Shown: one piece after another, positions 32,983-41,416 of the stretch | Layout: each line of letters begins with the position of its first letter | Position numbering within the stretch: position 1 is the first letter of the stretch | DNA from: Pseudomonas thivervalensis | Lineage (GTDB): Bacteria; Pseudomonadota; Gammaproteobacteria; Pseudomonadales; Pseudomonadaceae | Assembly: GCF_001269655.1 (NCBI RefSeq) | Contig: NZ_LHVE01000014.1 | Coordinates: 124,001-188,000, forward strand | DNA length: 64,000 nucleotides | Direction: 5' to 3' | Translations under genes and position numbers: made by a program | Notes under the pieces: generated by a model | Databases searched by the model: none | The model's input: the letters and a program-made list of their open reading frames with translations, nothing else | Told to the model about the DNA's origin: nothing

Positions 32983-34404
32983 TTACTTGGCGGCAGTCGC
33001 CACCGCCAGTTCATGCCGGGCACTGCGCTTGTTCTTGATCAGGTAGCACACCCACATGAACACCACCCACACCGGAATCGCATAGACCGAGATCTGGATG
33101 CCAGGGATCAGCAACATCACACCCAGGATGAACACCACGAACGCCAGGCAGATGTAGTTGCCGTACGGATACCACAGCGCCTTGAACAGCGGCGTCTGGC
33201 GGGTCTGGTTCATGTGCTGGCGGAACTTGAAGTGCGAATAGCTGATCATCGCCCAGTTGATTACCAGGGTCGCGACCACCAGCGACATCAACAACTCCAG
33301 TGCATGCTGCGGGACCAGGTAGTTCAACAGCACCGCCACCAGCGTGACCGCCGCCGACGCGAGGATCGAACGCACCGGCACGCCGCGCTTGTCGATCTTG
33401 GACAAGGCCTTGGGCGCATCGCCCTGCTCGGCCATGCCCAACAACATGCGGCTGTTGCAGTAGGTGCCGCTGTTGTACACCGACAGCGCAGCGGTCAGCA
33501 CGACGAAGTTGAGGATATGCGCAGCGGTGTTGCTGCCCAGCATCGAAAACACCTGCACGAACGGGCTGCCGCTGTAGGCATCTCCGGAAGCATTGAGGGT
33601 GGTCAGCAGGCTGTCCCAAGGGGTCAGGGACAACAGCACCACGAGCGCGCCGATGTAGAAAATCAGGATCCGGTAGATCACCTGGTTGATGGCCTTGGGG
33701 ATCACGGTTTTCGGCTTGTCGGCCTCAGCGGCGGTGAAACCGAGCATTTCCAGGCCACCGAAGGAGAACATGATGATCGCCATGGCCATCACCAGGCCGC
33801 TCACGCCGTTGGGGAAGAACCCACCGTGGGACCACAGGTTGGTCACCGACGCTTGCGGGCCGCCATGGCCGCTGACCAGCAAATAGCTGCCCAGGGCAAT
33901 CATGCCGACAATCGCCACGACCTTGATGATCGCGAACCAGAACTCAGCCTCGCCAAAGACTTTGACGTTGGCCAGGTTGATCGCATTGATCAGGATGAAA
34001 AACGCCGCCGCCGAGACCCAGGTCGGAATCTCCGGGGCCCAGTAATGGATGTACTTGCCGACCGCGGTCAGCTCGGACATGCCCACCAGGATGTAGAGAA
34101 TCCAGCAGTTCCAACCCGACAGGAACCCGGCGAAACCGCCCCAGTACTTGTGGGCGAAATGGCTGAAGGAGCCGGCCACCGGCTCTTCGACGATCATTTC
34201 GCCCAACTGGCGCATGATCATGAAGGCGATGAAGCCGCAGATGGCGTAGCCGAGGATCATCGACGGGCCGGCCGATTTCAGCACCCCCGCCGAACCGAGG
34301 AACAGGCCGGTGCCGATCGCGCCACCGAGGGCGATCAGTTGAATGTGTCGATTTTTCAGGCCGCGTTTCAGCTCGCCCGAATGCGTATTTTCTACAACGG
34401 TCAT
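32983..34404 (-). CDS. aroP: aromatic amino-acid permease (AroP type)
   Basis: An amino acid-polyamine-organocation transporter of 473 residues with twelve predicted helices. The N-terminal signature is LKRGLKNRHIQLIALGGAIG, then TGLFLGSAGVLKSAGP. NSGTYCNSRMLLGMAEQGDA and the length fit AroP/PheP-type proton symporters for Phe, Tyr and Trp. Other APC subfamilies (CycA, ProY) are close, so exact substrate is inferred. An A-rich Crc/Hfq-type motif overlaps its ribosome-binding region. Confidence 0.85.
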   Translation of the reverse strand: MTVVENTHSGELKRGLKNRHIQLIALGGAIGTGLFLGSAGVLKSAGPSMILGYAICGFIAFMIMRQLGEMIVEEPVAGSFSHFAHKYWGGFAGFLSGWNCWILYILVGMSELTAVGKYIHYWAPEIPTWVSAAAFFILINAINLANVKVFGEAEFWFAIIKVVAIVGMIALGSYLLVSGHGGPQASVTNLWSHGGFFPNGVSGLVMAMAIIMFSFGGLEMLGFTAAEADKPKTVIPKAINQVIYRILIFYIGALVVLLSLTPWDSLLTTLNASGDAYSGSPFVQVFSMLGSNTAAHILNFVVLTAALSVYNSGTYCNSRMLLGMAEQGDAPKALSKIDKRGVPVRSILASAAVTLVAVLLNYLVPQHALELLMSLVVATLVINWAMISYSHFKFRQHMNQTRQTPLFKALWYPYGNYICLAFVVFILGVMLLIPGIQISVYAIPVWVVFMWVCYLIKNKRSARHELAVATAAK

Positions 34405-34415
34405 GCGTCACCTAT

Positions 34416-34423
34416 TTGTTTTT
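34416..34423 (-). promoter_or_regulatory. Crc/Hfq catabolite-activity motif before aroP
   Basis: The minus-strand leader reads AAAAACAA directly 5' of TAGGTG, the ribosome-binding site, 12-19 nt before the ATG. This is the classical location for Hfq-Crc translational repression. Inferred. Confidence 0.6.
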
Positions 34424-34719
34424 ATCTGTGACGAAATCGAACCCGACACGCTTATGGCATGGCGGAGTGAACAAGGCGGATAACCTTGAAAATGCGTGGG
34501 TACGCGAAGGGTCACAGTAAAACGCGGCGCATTGTACACTGCGGCCCTCCCGCTGCCAGACACCACCGGATCAGCGTCTCACCCCGCACTTCAGGTATGG
34601 CGCGCATCTGACCCTTCCCGCTGGCCTGACACAAGCGCCGCGAAGTATCAAAAAACTCGTCACACCGGTGCCCTCGGCAGCTTTTTCTTACAGCCCGCCT
34701 AAACGCCGATAGGGGTCCG

Positions 34720-35060
34720 CTCACCAGGCAAAAATCGTCAGCATTGCTTTACGGTGCGTAACGCAGACTTTCCAAGTAGGAAATTTCCGTAGGCTGACTG
34801 CAAATTGACGGTAGCTAGCTACCTATTAGATGAATCACCCAGGCGGCTGTTTTTGAATGAGTAATCTCATCGCCAAAAATGGAACAAAAAGTTCAAATAA
34901 AAAAAATAAAAATATTATTTTGCAAAGCAAAAAACCCTCGACTAGGTTTTCAGCGACTTGCCAAGGCATCGTGCCGGCGAGTTTTGCGGTGCCGATTCTG
35001 CCGGGTATGACTCGCCGAATCGGCCCGCGTTTTCCGTAAAAGTCATCTAGGAGATTCACT
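34720..35060 (+). promoter_or_regulatory. AT-rich upstream region of the 45-residue peptide gene
   Basis: This stretch is far more AT-rich than the rest of the window, with a long A/T run at about 34890-34920. A candidate promoter is TTGCAA (34920-34925), 17 bp, TAGGTT (34943-34948), about 110 nt before the peptide start. AGGAG sits 5-10 nt before the ATG at 35061. The segment 34431-34720 shows nothing I recognise. Confidence 0.45.
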
Positions 35061-35198
35061 ATGCAAGCACTGGACAAAGACTTGGAAACCGAACTGCAAC
35101 TGGACGAATGGTTTGAAGCCCCTACCCATGAGGCCGCCGTTGAAATGATGCAAGCCGACGCCGTCGTTCCGTTCGGCACGGCGATGTGGCCTCTGTAG
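35061..35198 (+). CDS. 45-residue peptide, possible RiPP-type precursor
   Basis: A short gene with a strong AGGAGATTC ribosome-binding site. The peptide has an acidic, helical-looking leader (MQALDKDLETELQLDEWFEA), a middle PTHEAAVEMMQAD and a compact C-terminal end VVPFGTAMWPL. This acidic-leader plus short hydrophobic/aromatic tail is what ribosomally made precursor peptides look like, but there is no Cys or Ser/Thr-rich core. It is followed 93 bp later on the same strand by an M29/NicX-fold metalloenzyme, the probable partner. I know no name for it; a small structural or regulatory protein is the alternative. Confidence 0.6.
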   Translation: MQALDKDLETELQLDEWFEAPTHEAAVEMMQADAVVPFGTAMWPL

Positions 35199-35250
35199 GC
35201 ATTGCCCGGCGGAGGCGATCCGGCCGGTCGACTCCGCCACTCTTTGCCGG

Positions 35251-35284
35251 TTGTCAGGGAAGTTAAATGAACTTGTCAGGGAAG
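35251..35284 (+). repeat. 12-bp direct repeat carrying the ribosome-binding site
   Basis: TTGTCAGGGAAG occurs at 35251-35262 and 35273-35284, a 22-bp tandem. The second copy supplies the AGGGAAG Shine-Dalgarno of the 35292 gene. Confidence 0.8.
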
Positions 35285-35291
35285 AATAAGC

Positions 35292-36257
35292 ATGGACACA
35301 CAACGAGCCATCTCACATTTCCTTTACTACCTCGAACACCATCCCGCCCTGGCCGGCATCCCGTCCGCCAAGGTGTTGCTCGGTCATACCGCTGACTACG
35401 AAGCGCTGACCAGTGCCATTGCCGAACAGGCGGGCAGCGGCTCGCCCTTCCGGTTCAGCGCCATGCGCCTGGACCTCGAATCCACGGAGCGCCTGTCCAA
35501 GGCCATTGCCGACAGCGATCTGTATATTTTCTTCTACGACTCTTCCACCCTGCCCAACCCACGTCCCGACGGCCCGGACTTTGTCCGCGCGCTGCAAGGC
35601 GTGATGGCCGACAACTGGAAGAAATCGCTGCTGTTCAAGGACTACGGCGATTATTTCTACGACACCTTCAGCGTGATCCCCCAGCGTATCGCCGGGCTCA
35701 ACAGTCACCTGATCCGGCGCATGTCCCAAGCGACGACCCTGAGCTTCCAGGATGACCACGGCTCGTATTTCGACACCGCCCTGGGCGGCGTGAAGAAGTG
35801 GACCGACATCAATGGCCTCGGCAACTACGACCTCGCCCCCGGCGAAATCGCCACCCACAGCGACACCATCAATGGCCGGGTGAATTTCGTCGGCACGTTC
35901 CTGAGCACCATCCCGTTCGCACGCAAATACGGCGTGCTGCAATCGCCGCTGGAGCTTTGGATTGAAGACTCCACCATTCAGAAAATCGCCACCGACGTGC
36001 CGGGCCTGGAGCACGACTTCAACAAATACCTGGACGCCAACCCGTCCAACCGCCGCATCGAGGAACTGGGGATCGGCACCAACGAAGGGGTCAAGAGCCT
36101 GTACGCGCGCAATGCCGGTTTCGAAGAGCGCCACTGCGGCCTGCACCTGGGGCTGGGTGGCGGGGCCAAGGGCAGCCATCATCTGGATCTGATTTTCGAG
36201 AAAGGGATGTTGGCGCTGGATAATGAGCCGGTGTTCGATGGACGGTTTGTGCTTTAG
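35292..36257 (+). CDS. M29 aminopeptidase / NicX-fold metalloenzyme
   Basis: A 321-residue protein with the C-terminal metal site of the M29 thermophilic aminopeptidase superfamily, which also includes the iron dioxygenase NicX. The ligand pattern is Glu185 (PGEIATHSDTINGRV), Glu257/258 (RIEELGIGTNEGV), His285 (LHLGLGGG) and the His297-x-Asp299 pair (HHLDLIFEKG). It is shorter than classical M29 peptidases (about 410) and nearer NicX in size. It probably works with the 45-residue peptide encoded just upstream, as processing peptidase or modifying enzyme. That link is inferred from position only. Confidence 0.75.
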   Translation: MDTQRAISHFLYYLEHHPALAGIPSAKVLLGHTADYEALTSAIAEQAGSGSPFRFSAMRLDLESTERLSKAIADSDLYIFFYDSSTLPNPRPDGPDFVRALQGVMADNWKKSLLFKDYGDYFYDTFSVIPQRIAGLNSHLIRRMSQATTLSFQDDHGSYFDTALGGVKKWTDINGLGNYDLAPGEIATHSDTINGRVNFVGTFLSTIPFARKYGVLQSPLELWIEDSTIQKIATDVPGLEHDFNKYLDANPSNRRIEELGIGTNEGVKSLYARNAGFEERHCGLHLGLGGGAKGSHHLDLIFEKGMLALDNEPVFDGRFVL

Positions 36258-36286
36258 GTTGGGATTTCTGCAAGGCTGACGCCGCC

Positions 36287-36379
36287 ATCGCGAGCAAGCT
36301 CGCTCCCACAATGGAACGGTGTCGAACACCTATCTCCCATCCACTGAAGATCAACTGTGGGAGCGAGCTTGCTCGCGAT
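36287..36379. repeat. REP pair
   Basis: Inverted ATCGCGAGCAAGCTCGCTCC copies about 45 bp apart, between the M29-like gene and the rluB terminator. Confidence 0.85.
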
Positions 36380-36414
36380 GACGGACTCATCGGCACCGCA
36401 TCAATTAAGCCAGA

Positions 36415-36450
36415 CAAAAAAAAACGCCAACCCAACGGTTGGCGTTTTTT
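36415..36450 (-). terminator. terminator of rluB
   Basis: AACGCCAACC / GGTTGGCGTT stem with CAAC loop and flanking A- and T-tracts, 34 bp after the rluB stop. Confidence 0.92.
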
Positions 36451-36483
36451 CTTGCAGCTTGCAGCTAGAAACTCACAACTGCC

Positions 36484-37719
36484 TCACTCCGGCTTACGAC
36501 GCCCGAACCCCGGACGCTGTCCCGAACCTGCCGGGGCACCACGGCGCTTGCCCGAGGGTGCGTCGCGGTCGGCCAGGATGATACCCGGGCGTTTTTTCGG
36601 CGCCGGCTTGGCTGGACGCTTGGTGTCGGCCGGGCGATCGGCGACGGGCGTACCGCGACCCGCCGGGGCACCGCGACCTTCGCCGCGCTCGCTCCGACCA
36701 TTGGCCGGACGCGGCGTGCGTGGGCCGCGCTCGCCGTCCTGACGCGGTGCTGGTTTGCGCGCCGGGCGTTCGCCTTCGATCTGCGGCTCGCGCGAAGGAC
36801 GCGGGCCGGTCGCCACGCCGTCAGCAGCCGGGCGCAGCGTACGCACACGCTCGGTCTTGCCCATCGGGCGCGAGGATTTACGCTGCATCCGCTCCAGCTT
36901 GTCCTTGCTCTTGGCGGTCATCTGCGGCATTGCCACCGGCTTGAGACCCACTTCGGCGGCCAGGATGTCGACTTCGTACTGGCTCATTTCGCGCCAGCGG
37001 CCCATCGGCAGGTCGGAGTTGAGGAACACCGGGCCGAAACGCACGCGCTTCAGGCGGCTGACCACCAACCCCTGGGATTCCCACAAACGCCGCACTTCAC
37101 GGTTACGGCCTTCCATCACCACGCAGTGGTACCAATGGTTGAAACCTTCACCGCCGGGGGCCTGCTTGATGTCGGTGAAACGCGCCGGGCCGTCTTCCAG
37201 CACAACGCCGGCCTTGAGGCGCTCGATCATCTCATCGTCGACTTCACCACGCACACGCACCGCGTATTCGCGGTCCATCTCGTAGGACGGGTGCATCAGA
37301 CGGTTGGCCAGTTCACCGTCGGTGGTGAACATCAGCAAACCGGTGGTGTTGATGTCCAGGCGACCGATGTTGATCCAGCGGCCTTCTTTCGGACGCGGCA
37401 TCTTGTCGAACACGGTCGGACGGCCTTCCGGGTCGTCACGGGTGCAGATCTCGCCGTCGGGTTTGTTGTACATGATCACGCGGCGCACCGTTTCGGCGGC
37501 CTCTTCGCGCTTGATCACCTTGCCATCGATGGTGATGGCGTCGTGCATGTCGACACGCAGGCCCAAGGTGGCGTCTTTGCCGTTGACCTTGATCCGGCCT
37601 TGGGTGATCCAGGCTTCCACGTCACGGCGCGAGCCGACGCCGATACGGGCGAGGACTTTTTGCAGCTTCTCGCCTGCTGGGCCGATTTCCTGGCTGTCGT
37701 TCTGGTCTAGGTCTTTCAT
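36484..37719 (-). CDS. rluB: 23S rRNA pseudouridine-2605 synthase with basic C-terminal tail
   Basis: RluB isomerises U2605 of 23S rRNA. From MKDLDQNDSQ, preceded by GAGGTG, it is 411 residues. An S4 domain (about 18-70, EKLQKVLARIGVGSRRDVEA) is followed by an RsuA/RluB catalytic domain with Asp122 in GRLDINTTGLLMFT. The last 150 or so residues are low-complexity Arg/Pro/Gly/Lys-rich (RPSREPQIEGERPARKPAPR, RGEGRGAPAGRGTP), longer than in E. coli RluB. It ends the rnm-yciO-scpA-scpB-rluB block, although 307 bp with a REP pair separate it from scpB. Confidence 0.94.
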   Translation of the reverse strand: MKDLDQNDSQEIGPAGEKLQKVLARIGVGSRRDVEAWITQGRIKVNGKDATLGLRVDMHDAITIDGKVIKREEAAETVRRVIMYNKPDGEICTRDDPEGRPTVFDKMPRPKEGRWINIGRLDINTTGLLMFTTDGELANRLMHPSYEMDREYAVRVRGEVDDEMIERLKAGVVLEDGPARFTDIKQAPGGEGFNHWYHCVVMEGRNREVRRLWESQGLVVSRLKRVRFGPVFLNSDLPMGRWREMSQYEVDILAAEVGLKPVAMPQMTAKSKDKLERMQRKSSRPMGKTERVRTLRPAADGVATGPRPSREPQIEGERPARKPAPRQDGERGPRTPRPANGRSERGEGRGAPAGRGTPVADRPADTKRPAKPAPKKRPGIILADRDAPSGKRRGAPAGSGQRPGFGRRKPE

Positions 37720-37915
37720 TCTGGGCACCTCCCGGTGTGGTCGGGTCAGGCTTGGCCTGACGCTTTGAAAACGGGTCTTTGGCGAAGGGATCGCCAAGGG
37801 GTCGCGAATCATACGCCTGTTGAGGCAGTTGCGCATCAGAGACTAGCTGATCAACCAGCGCCCGGCGCTTTTTCCGCCGACCGGTGACGCGTAGTTGGGC
37901 GGAGTCATTAGCTAA

Positions 37916-38004
37916 TGTGGGAGCGAGCCTGCTCGCGATAGCGATTTCACATCCACAACAATGTCGATTGACAGACCGCTATCGCGAGCAGGCTCGCTCC
38001 CACA
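37916..38004. repeat. REP pair between scpB and rluB
   Basis: Inverted TGTGGGAGCGAGCCTGCTCG copies. The rest of the 37720-38026 gap shows no gene and probably carries the rluB promoter. Confidence 0.85.
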
Positions 38005-38026
38005 GGGTGTTGTGGTGTCAGCTGGA

Positions 38027-38980
38027 TCAGTCGTCGAACTGGCGCCGTTCGTTTTCGATCGCCTCGGCCAAGGCGCGGGCTTCGGCTTCTTCGTCGCTCA
38101 GTTCCGGCTCCGGCGGCTGGAGGGCGGCGACGGCGGCCAGCAGTTTTTCCCGGGCTTGGGCAACACCGAGGATGTCTTCTTCTGGCTCTGGCTCTGGCTC
38201 TGGATCAGGCTCCACCGCACTATCGGGCTCCGCCAACTCATCCGACTCACTCTCAGGACCAGGCCCTTCACGCAGCAGGTCATCGAAGTCAGTCTTCAAG
38301 CCCTCCTCCATGGTGTCCAGCTCCAGCAACAACGAATGGAAACTGGTCTCTTCCTTCGGTTCCTCAGGCTCGGCGCTGGCGTCGGCCAGCTCCTGCAGGC
38401 CCTGGGGTACCGGGGCGTCGTCGAACTCGAGCATCGGCTCGGGTTCCAGCTCCCGCAGTTCGGCCAGGGGCGGCAGGTCATCCAGGTTTTTCAGGTTGAA
38501 ATGATCGAGAAAAGCCTTGGTGGTGGCGAACATCGCCGGTTTGCCCGGCACATCGCGATAGCCGACGATGCGGATCCACTCGCGCTCCAGCAGCGTCTTG
38601 ACGATATGGCTGTTGACCGCCACGCCCCGCACATCTTCGATCTCGCCCCGGGTGATCGGCTGGCGATAGGCAATCAACGCCATGGTTTCGAGCATGGCGC
38701 GGGAGTAGCGCTGGGGCCGCTCCTCCCACAGACGCCCGACCCAGGGCGAGAACTTCTCGCGGATCTGCAGGCGATAACCGGACGCCACTTCCTTGAGTTC
38801 GAATGCCCGCCCCTCGCAGGACTTGCCCAACAGCGTCAGGGCTTTCTTGAACACGGCCGGCTCGGGCCGCTCGCCTTCTTCGAAGAGTTCGAACAGGCGC
38901 TCCATCGATTGCGGCTTTCCCGAGGCCAACAGGAAAGCTTCAAGCAAGGGGGCCAGCTCGCGGGGTTCAGTCAGATTCAT
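38027..38980 (-). CDS. scpB: chromosome condensation/segregation protein ScpB
   Basis: ScpB is the winged-helix kite subunit that dimerises and binds ScpA to complete the SMC condensin-like complex. The 317 residues have the two-winged-helix core in the first 180 (LLEAFLLASGKPQSMERLFE, YSRAMLETMALIAYRQPITR, GVAVNSHIVKTLLEREWIRI). An unusually long acidic C-terminal extension (about 160-317) includes a PEPEPEPE run encoded by a 6-bp tandem near 38178-38208. It follows scpA by 11 bp. Confidence 0.94.
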   Translation of the reverse strand: MNLTEPRELAPLLEAFLLASGKPQSMERLFELFEEGERPEPAVFKKALTLLGKSCEGRAFELKEVASGYRLQIREKFSPWVGRLWEERPQRYSRAMLETMALIAYRQPITRGEIEDVRGVAVNSHIVKTLLEREWIRIVGYRDVPGKPAMFATTKAFLDHFNLKNLDDLPPLAELRELEPEPMLEFDDAPVPQGLQELADASAEPEEPKEETSFHSLLLELDTMEEGLKTDFDDLLREGPGPESESDELAEPDSAVEPDPEPEPEPEEDILGVAQAREKLLAAVAALQPPEPELSDEEAEARALAEAIENERRQFDD

Positions 38981-38991
38981 TGATTTGCTCG

Positions 38992-39822
38992 TTATTCGGC
39001 TCGTGCCCGCACGTGGATCGCTGCGAACGGCTCATTCTGCACCAGCTCGACCAAGGATTCCTTGACCAATTCCAGGACCGCCATAAACGTCACCACCACC
39101 CCCAAGCGCCCTTCCTCGGCGGTGAACAGCTCGACGAACGGCACGAAGCCGCCGCCCTTGAGCCGTTCCAGCACATCGCTCATGCGCTCGCGGGTGGACA
39201 GTGCTTCGCGACTGACCTGGTGACTTTCAAACATATCGCCCCGGCGCAGGACCTCGGCCATGGACATCAGCAACTCTTCCAGGCTCACATCCGGCAGCAA
39301 CTTGCGTGCCCGCGCTTCGGGCGCATCGAGCTTGGGCACCACCACATCGCGCCCCACCCGGCTCAAACCGTCGATGCCTTCGGCGGCGACCTTGAAGCGT
39401 TCGTACTCCTGCAAGCGCCGGATCAGCTCGGCCCGCGGGTCGTCCTCTTCCTCCTCGACCTCCGCCGAGCGCGGCAGCAACATGCGCGACTTGATCTCGG
39501 CGAGCATGGCCGCCATCACCAGGTACTCTGCCGCCAACTCCAGGCGCACCGACTGCATCAACTCGACATAGCCCATGTACTGGCGGGTAATTTCCGCCAC
39601 AGGGATGTCGAGGATGTTGATGTTCTGTTTGCGGATCAGGTACAGCAGCAGGTCCAGCGGGCCCTCGAAGGCTTCGAGGAACACTTCCAGCGCATCCGGC
39701 GGAATGTACAGGTCCAGGGGCATTTCCATGACCGCCTGGCCATAGACCATGGCGAACGGCAGCTCCTGCTGCGCGCCGGCCTGGCTGTCGACATTGTCCA
39801 CGGCGGTTTCCACGACGGACAT
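38992..39822 (-). CDS. scpA: segregation and condensation protein ScpA
   Basis: ScpA is the kleisin that bridges SMC heads. It has 276 residues, with the diagnostic N-terminal FEGPLDLLLYLIRKQNINIL then DIPVAEITRQYMGYV, the AAEYLVMAAMLAEIKSRMLL helix and a C-terminal winged helix (VVTFMAVLELVKESLVELVQ). It sits between yciO and scpB in a tight minus-strand operon. Confidence 0.95.
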   Translation of the reverse strand: MSVVETAVDNVDSQAGAQQELPFAMVYGQAVMEMPLDLYIPPDALEVFLEAFEGPLDLLLYLIRKQNINILDIPVAEITRQYMGYVELMQSVRLELAAEYLVMAAMLAEIKSRMLLPRSAEVEEEEDDPRAELIRRLQEYERFKVAAEGIDGLSRVGRDVVVPKLDAPEARARKLLPDVSLEELLMSMAEVLRRGDMFESHQVSREALSTRERMSDVLERLKGGGFVPFVELFTAEEGRLGVVVTFMAVLELVKESLVELVQNEPFAAIHVRARAE

Positions 39823-40452
39823 TCAGGCCTCGACCATGAACGGCGTCGGATCGCCGCAACCGACACGCACCACCTGGGGCTCGCCGTCGGCCAGGTTGAT
39901 CACCGTGGACGCCGACATGCCGCCGAAACCGCCGTCGATGATCAGGTCCACCTGATGTTCGAGTATCTGGCGCATCTCATAGGGGTCGGTCAGCGGCTCG
40001 GTCTCGCCGGGCATGATCAGCGTCACGCTCATCAGCGGCTCACCCAGCTCAGCCAACAGCGCCAGGGCGATGGGATGGCTCGGCACCCGCAGGCCGATGG
40101 TGCGCTTTTTCGGGTGCAGCAACAGCCGCGGGACTTCCCGCGTGGCATTGAGAATGAAGGTGTACGGCCCCGGCAAATGCGCCTTGAGCAAGCGGAACGT
40201 GCCGGTGTCGATCTTGGCGAACAGGCCCAACTGCGAGAGGTCGCTGCAGATGAGCGCGAAGTTGTGCTTGTCGTCCAGTTGACGCAGGCGTCTGACCCGC
40301 TCTACGGCATTCTTGTCGCCGATCTGGCAGCCGATGGCGTAGGACGAGTCGGTGGGATAGACCACCACGCCGCCGCCACGAATGATTTCCACGGCCTGTT
40401 TGATCAGGCGCGCTTGCGGGTTTTCCGGATGAATCTGGAAAAATTGACTCAC
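39823..40452 (-). CDS. yciO: YciO/TsaC-family threonylcarbamoyl-AMP synthase-like protein
   Basis: A YrdC/Sua5-fold protein of 209 residues starting at a GTG (reading SQFFQIHPENPQARLIKQAV), which matches the start of E. coli YciO; a longer ATG-initiated frame is rejected. Visible are VYPTDSSYAIGCQIGDKNAV, KHNFALICSDLSQL, GPYTFILNATREVPRLLLHP and TIGLRVPSHPIALALL. The fold binds ATP and threonylcarbamoyl adenylate. YciO is a paralogue of TsaC and its precise role is unsettled. The start is 13 bp after the rnm stop, so it is in the same operon. Confidence 0.9.
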   Translation of the reverse strand: MSQFFQIHPENPQARLIKQAVEIIRGGGVVVYPTDSSYAIGCQIGDKNAVERVRRLRQLDDKHNFALICSDLSQLGLFAKIDTGTFRLLKAHLPGPYTFILNATREVPRLLLHPKKRTIGLRVPSHPIALALLAELGEPLMSVTLIMPGETEPLTDPYEMRQILEHQVDLIIDGGFGGMSASTVINLADGEPQVVRVGCGDPTPFMVEA

Positions 40453-40465
40453 GTGTTCTACCTGT

Positions 40466-41329
40466 TCAGACGGCGGCGGTAACGGGATCATGTTTGAATC
40501 TACACCAGAGTGGTGGCAGATCTTCCGGCAACGGGCGGTATTCGCCGATCTCGGACCAGCCCCCAGGGCCATGGAAATCACTGCCGGCGGTGACCAGCAG
40601 GCCGAACTCACGGGCCAGGATCGCCAGGCTGCCCACCTGCTCGGCGGGCTGATGGCCGTTGACCACCTCGATGGCATGGCCCCCCGCTTGAATATAGTCG
40701 GCGATCAGGCGGCGGCGCTTGCTGCGGGTGAAGTCATAGTGCCATGGATGCGCCAGGCTGACCCAGGCACCAGCGGCCCGCAGGGTCTGGACGGTTTCTT
40801 CCAGGGTTGGCCAATGCTGCTTGACGTCCCCCAGCTTGCCGGCCCCCAACCATTTGCGAAACGCTTCGGCGCGGTCCTTGACGAACCCTTCGCGCACCAT
40901 CCAGTCGGCAAAATGTGGACGGGCTGGTGCGTTGCCGCTGTCGCCCAGTTCCTGCTGGATCTGCCGGGCGCCGTCCAGCGCACCGGGCATGCCCTTGAGG
41001 GCCAGCTTGCGGCTGATCTCCTCGGAGCGTAGCCAGCGCCCGTCGCGCAGCTGTGCGATGGCCTGGACCAGCGCCGGCGCATTCACATCGAAACCGTAGC
41101 CCAGCACATGGATGGTCGCCCCGCCCCAGGTACACGATAGCTCGACCCCGTTGACCAGCTGCATGCCCAGCGCCGTGGCGGCGCCGCGGGCCTCGTCGAG
41201 GCCTTCGAGGGTGTCGTGATCGGTCAGGGCCAGGACTCGCACGCCGTGCTCGAACGCCCGCGCCACCAGAACCGCAGGCGCCAGGGCGCCATCGGAGGCC
41301 GTGCTATGGCAGTGCAAATCAACATTCAC
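40466..41329 (-). CDS. rnm: PHP-domain 5' nuclease / 3',5'-bisphosphate phosphatase
   Basis: RNase AM (YciV) trims 5' ends of rRNAs and dephosphorylates pAp-type nucleotides. The 287 residues begin with the PHP motif DLHCHSTASDGALAPAVLVA, then LALTDHDTLEGLDEAR. Further metal ligands are HFADWMVREGFV, SLAHPWHYDFTRSKR and the end VTAGSDFHGPGGWSEIG. The order rnm-yciO-scpAB is conserved in pseudomonads. It is divergent from yciB. Confidence 0.92.
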   Translation of the reverse strand: MNVDLHCHSTASDGALAPAVLVARAFEHGVRVLALTDHDTLEGLDEARGAATALGMQLVNGVELSCTWGGATIHVLGYGFDVNAPALVQAIAQLRDGRWLRSEEISRKLALKGMPGALDGARQIQQELGDSGNAPARPHFADWMVREGFVKDRAEAFRKWLGAGKLGDVKQHWPTLEETVQTLRAAGAWVSLAHPWHYDFTRSKRRRLIADYIQAGGHAIEVVNGHQPAEQVGSLAILAREFGLLVTAGSDFHGPGGWSEIGEYRPLPEDLPPLWCRFKHDPVTAAV

Positions 41330-41416
41330 GAGAGTTTGTTACCTCAAATCAGCTGGCCCTATCGCGGCCAAGGATGTTTGTTATTATGCCGCCACATCCT
41401 GCTTCTGGCTGCCACT

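Noticed and set aside
32671..34431. A 586-codon plus-strand frame opposite the aroP-like permease
   Set aside because: It is the antisense image of a membrane protein, rich in His, Gln and Asp, with no family match; the permease on the minus strand is certain.
34857..35039. A 60-codon Lys/Asn-rich open frame upstream of the 45-residue peptide gene
   Set aside because: It arises from an A/T run, has no ribosome-binding site and overlaps the likely promoter of the peptide gene.
38170..38215. Tandem CTGGCT-like hexamers considered as a phase-variable repeat
   Set aside because: They are in frame in scpB and encode a Pro-Glu run; the repeat unit is a multiple of three and would not switch the gene off.
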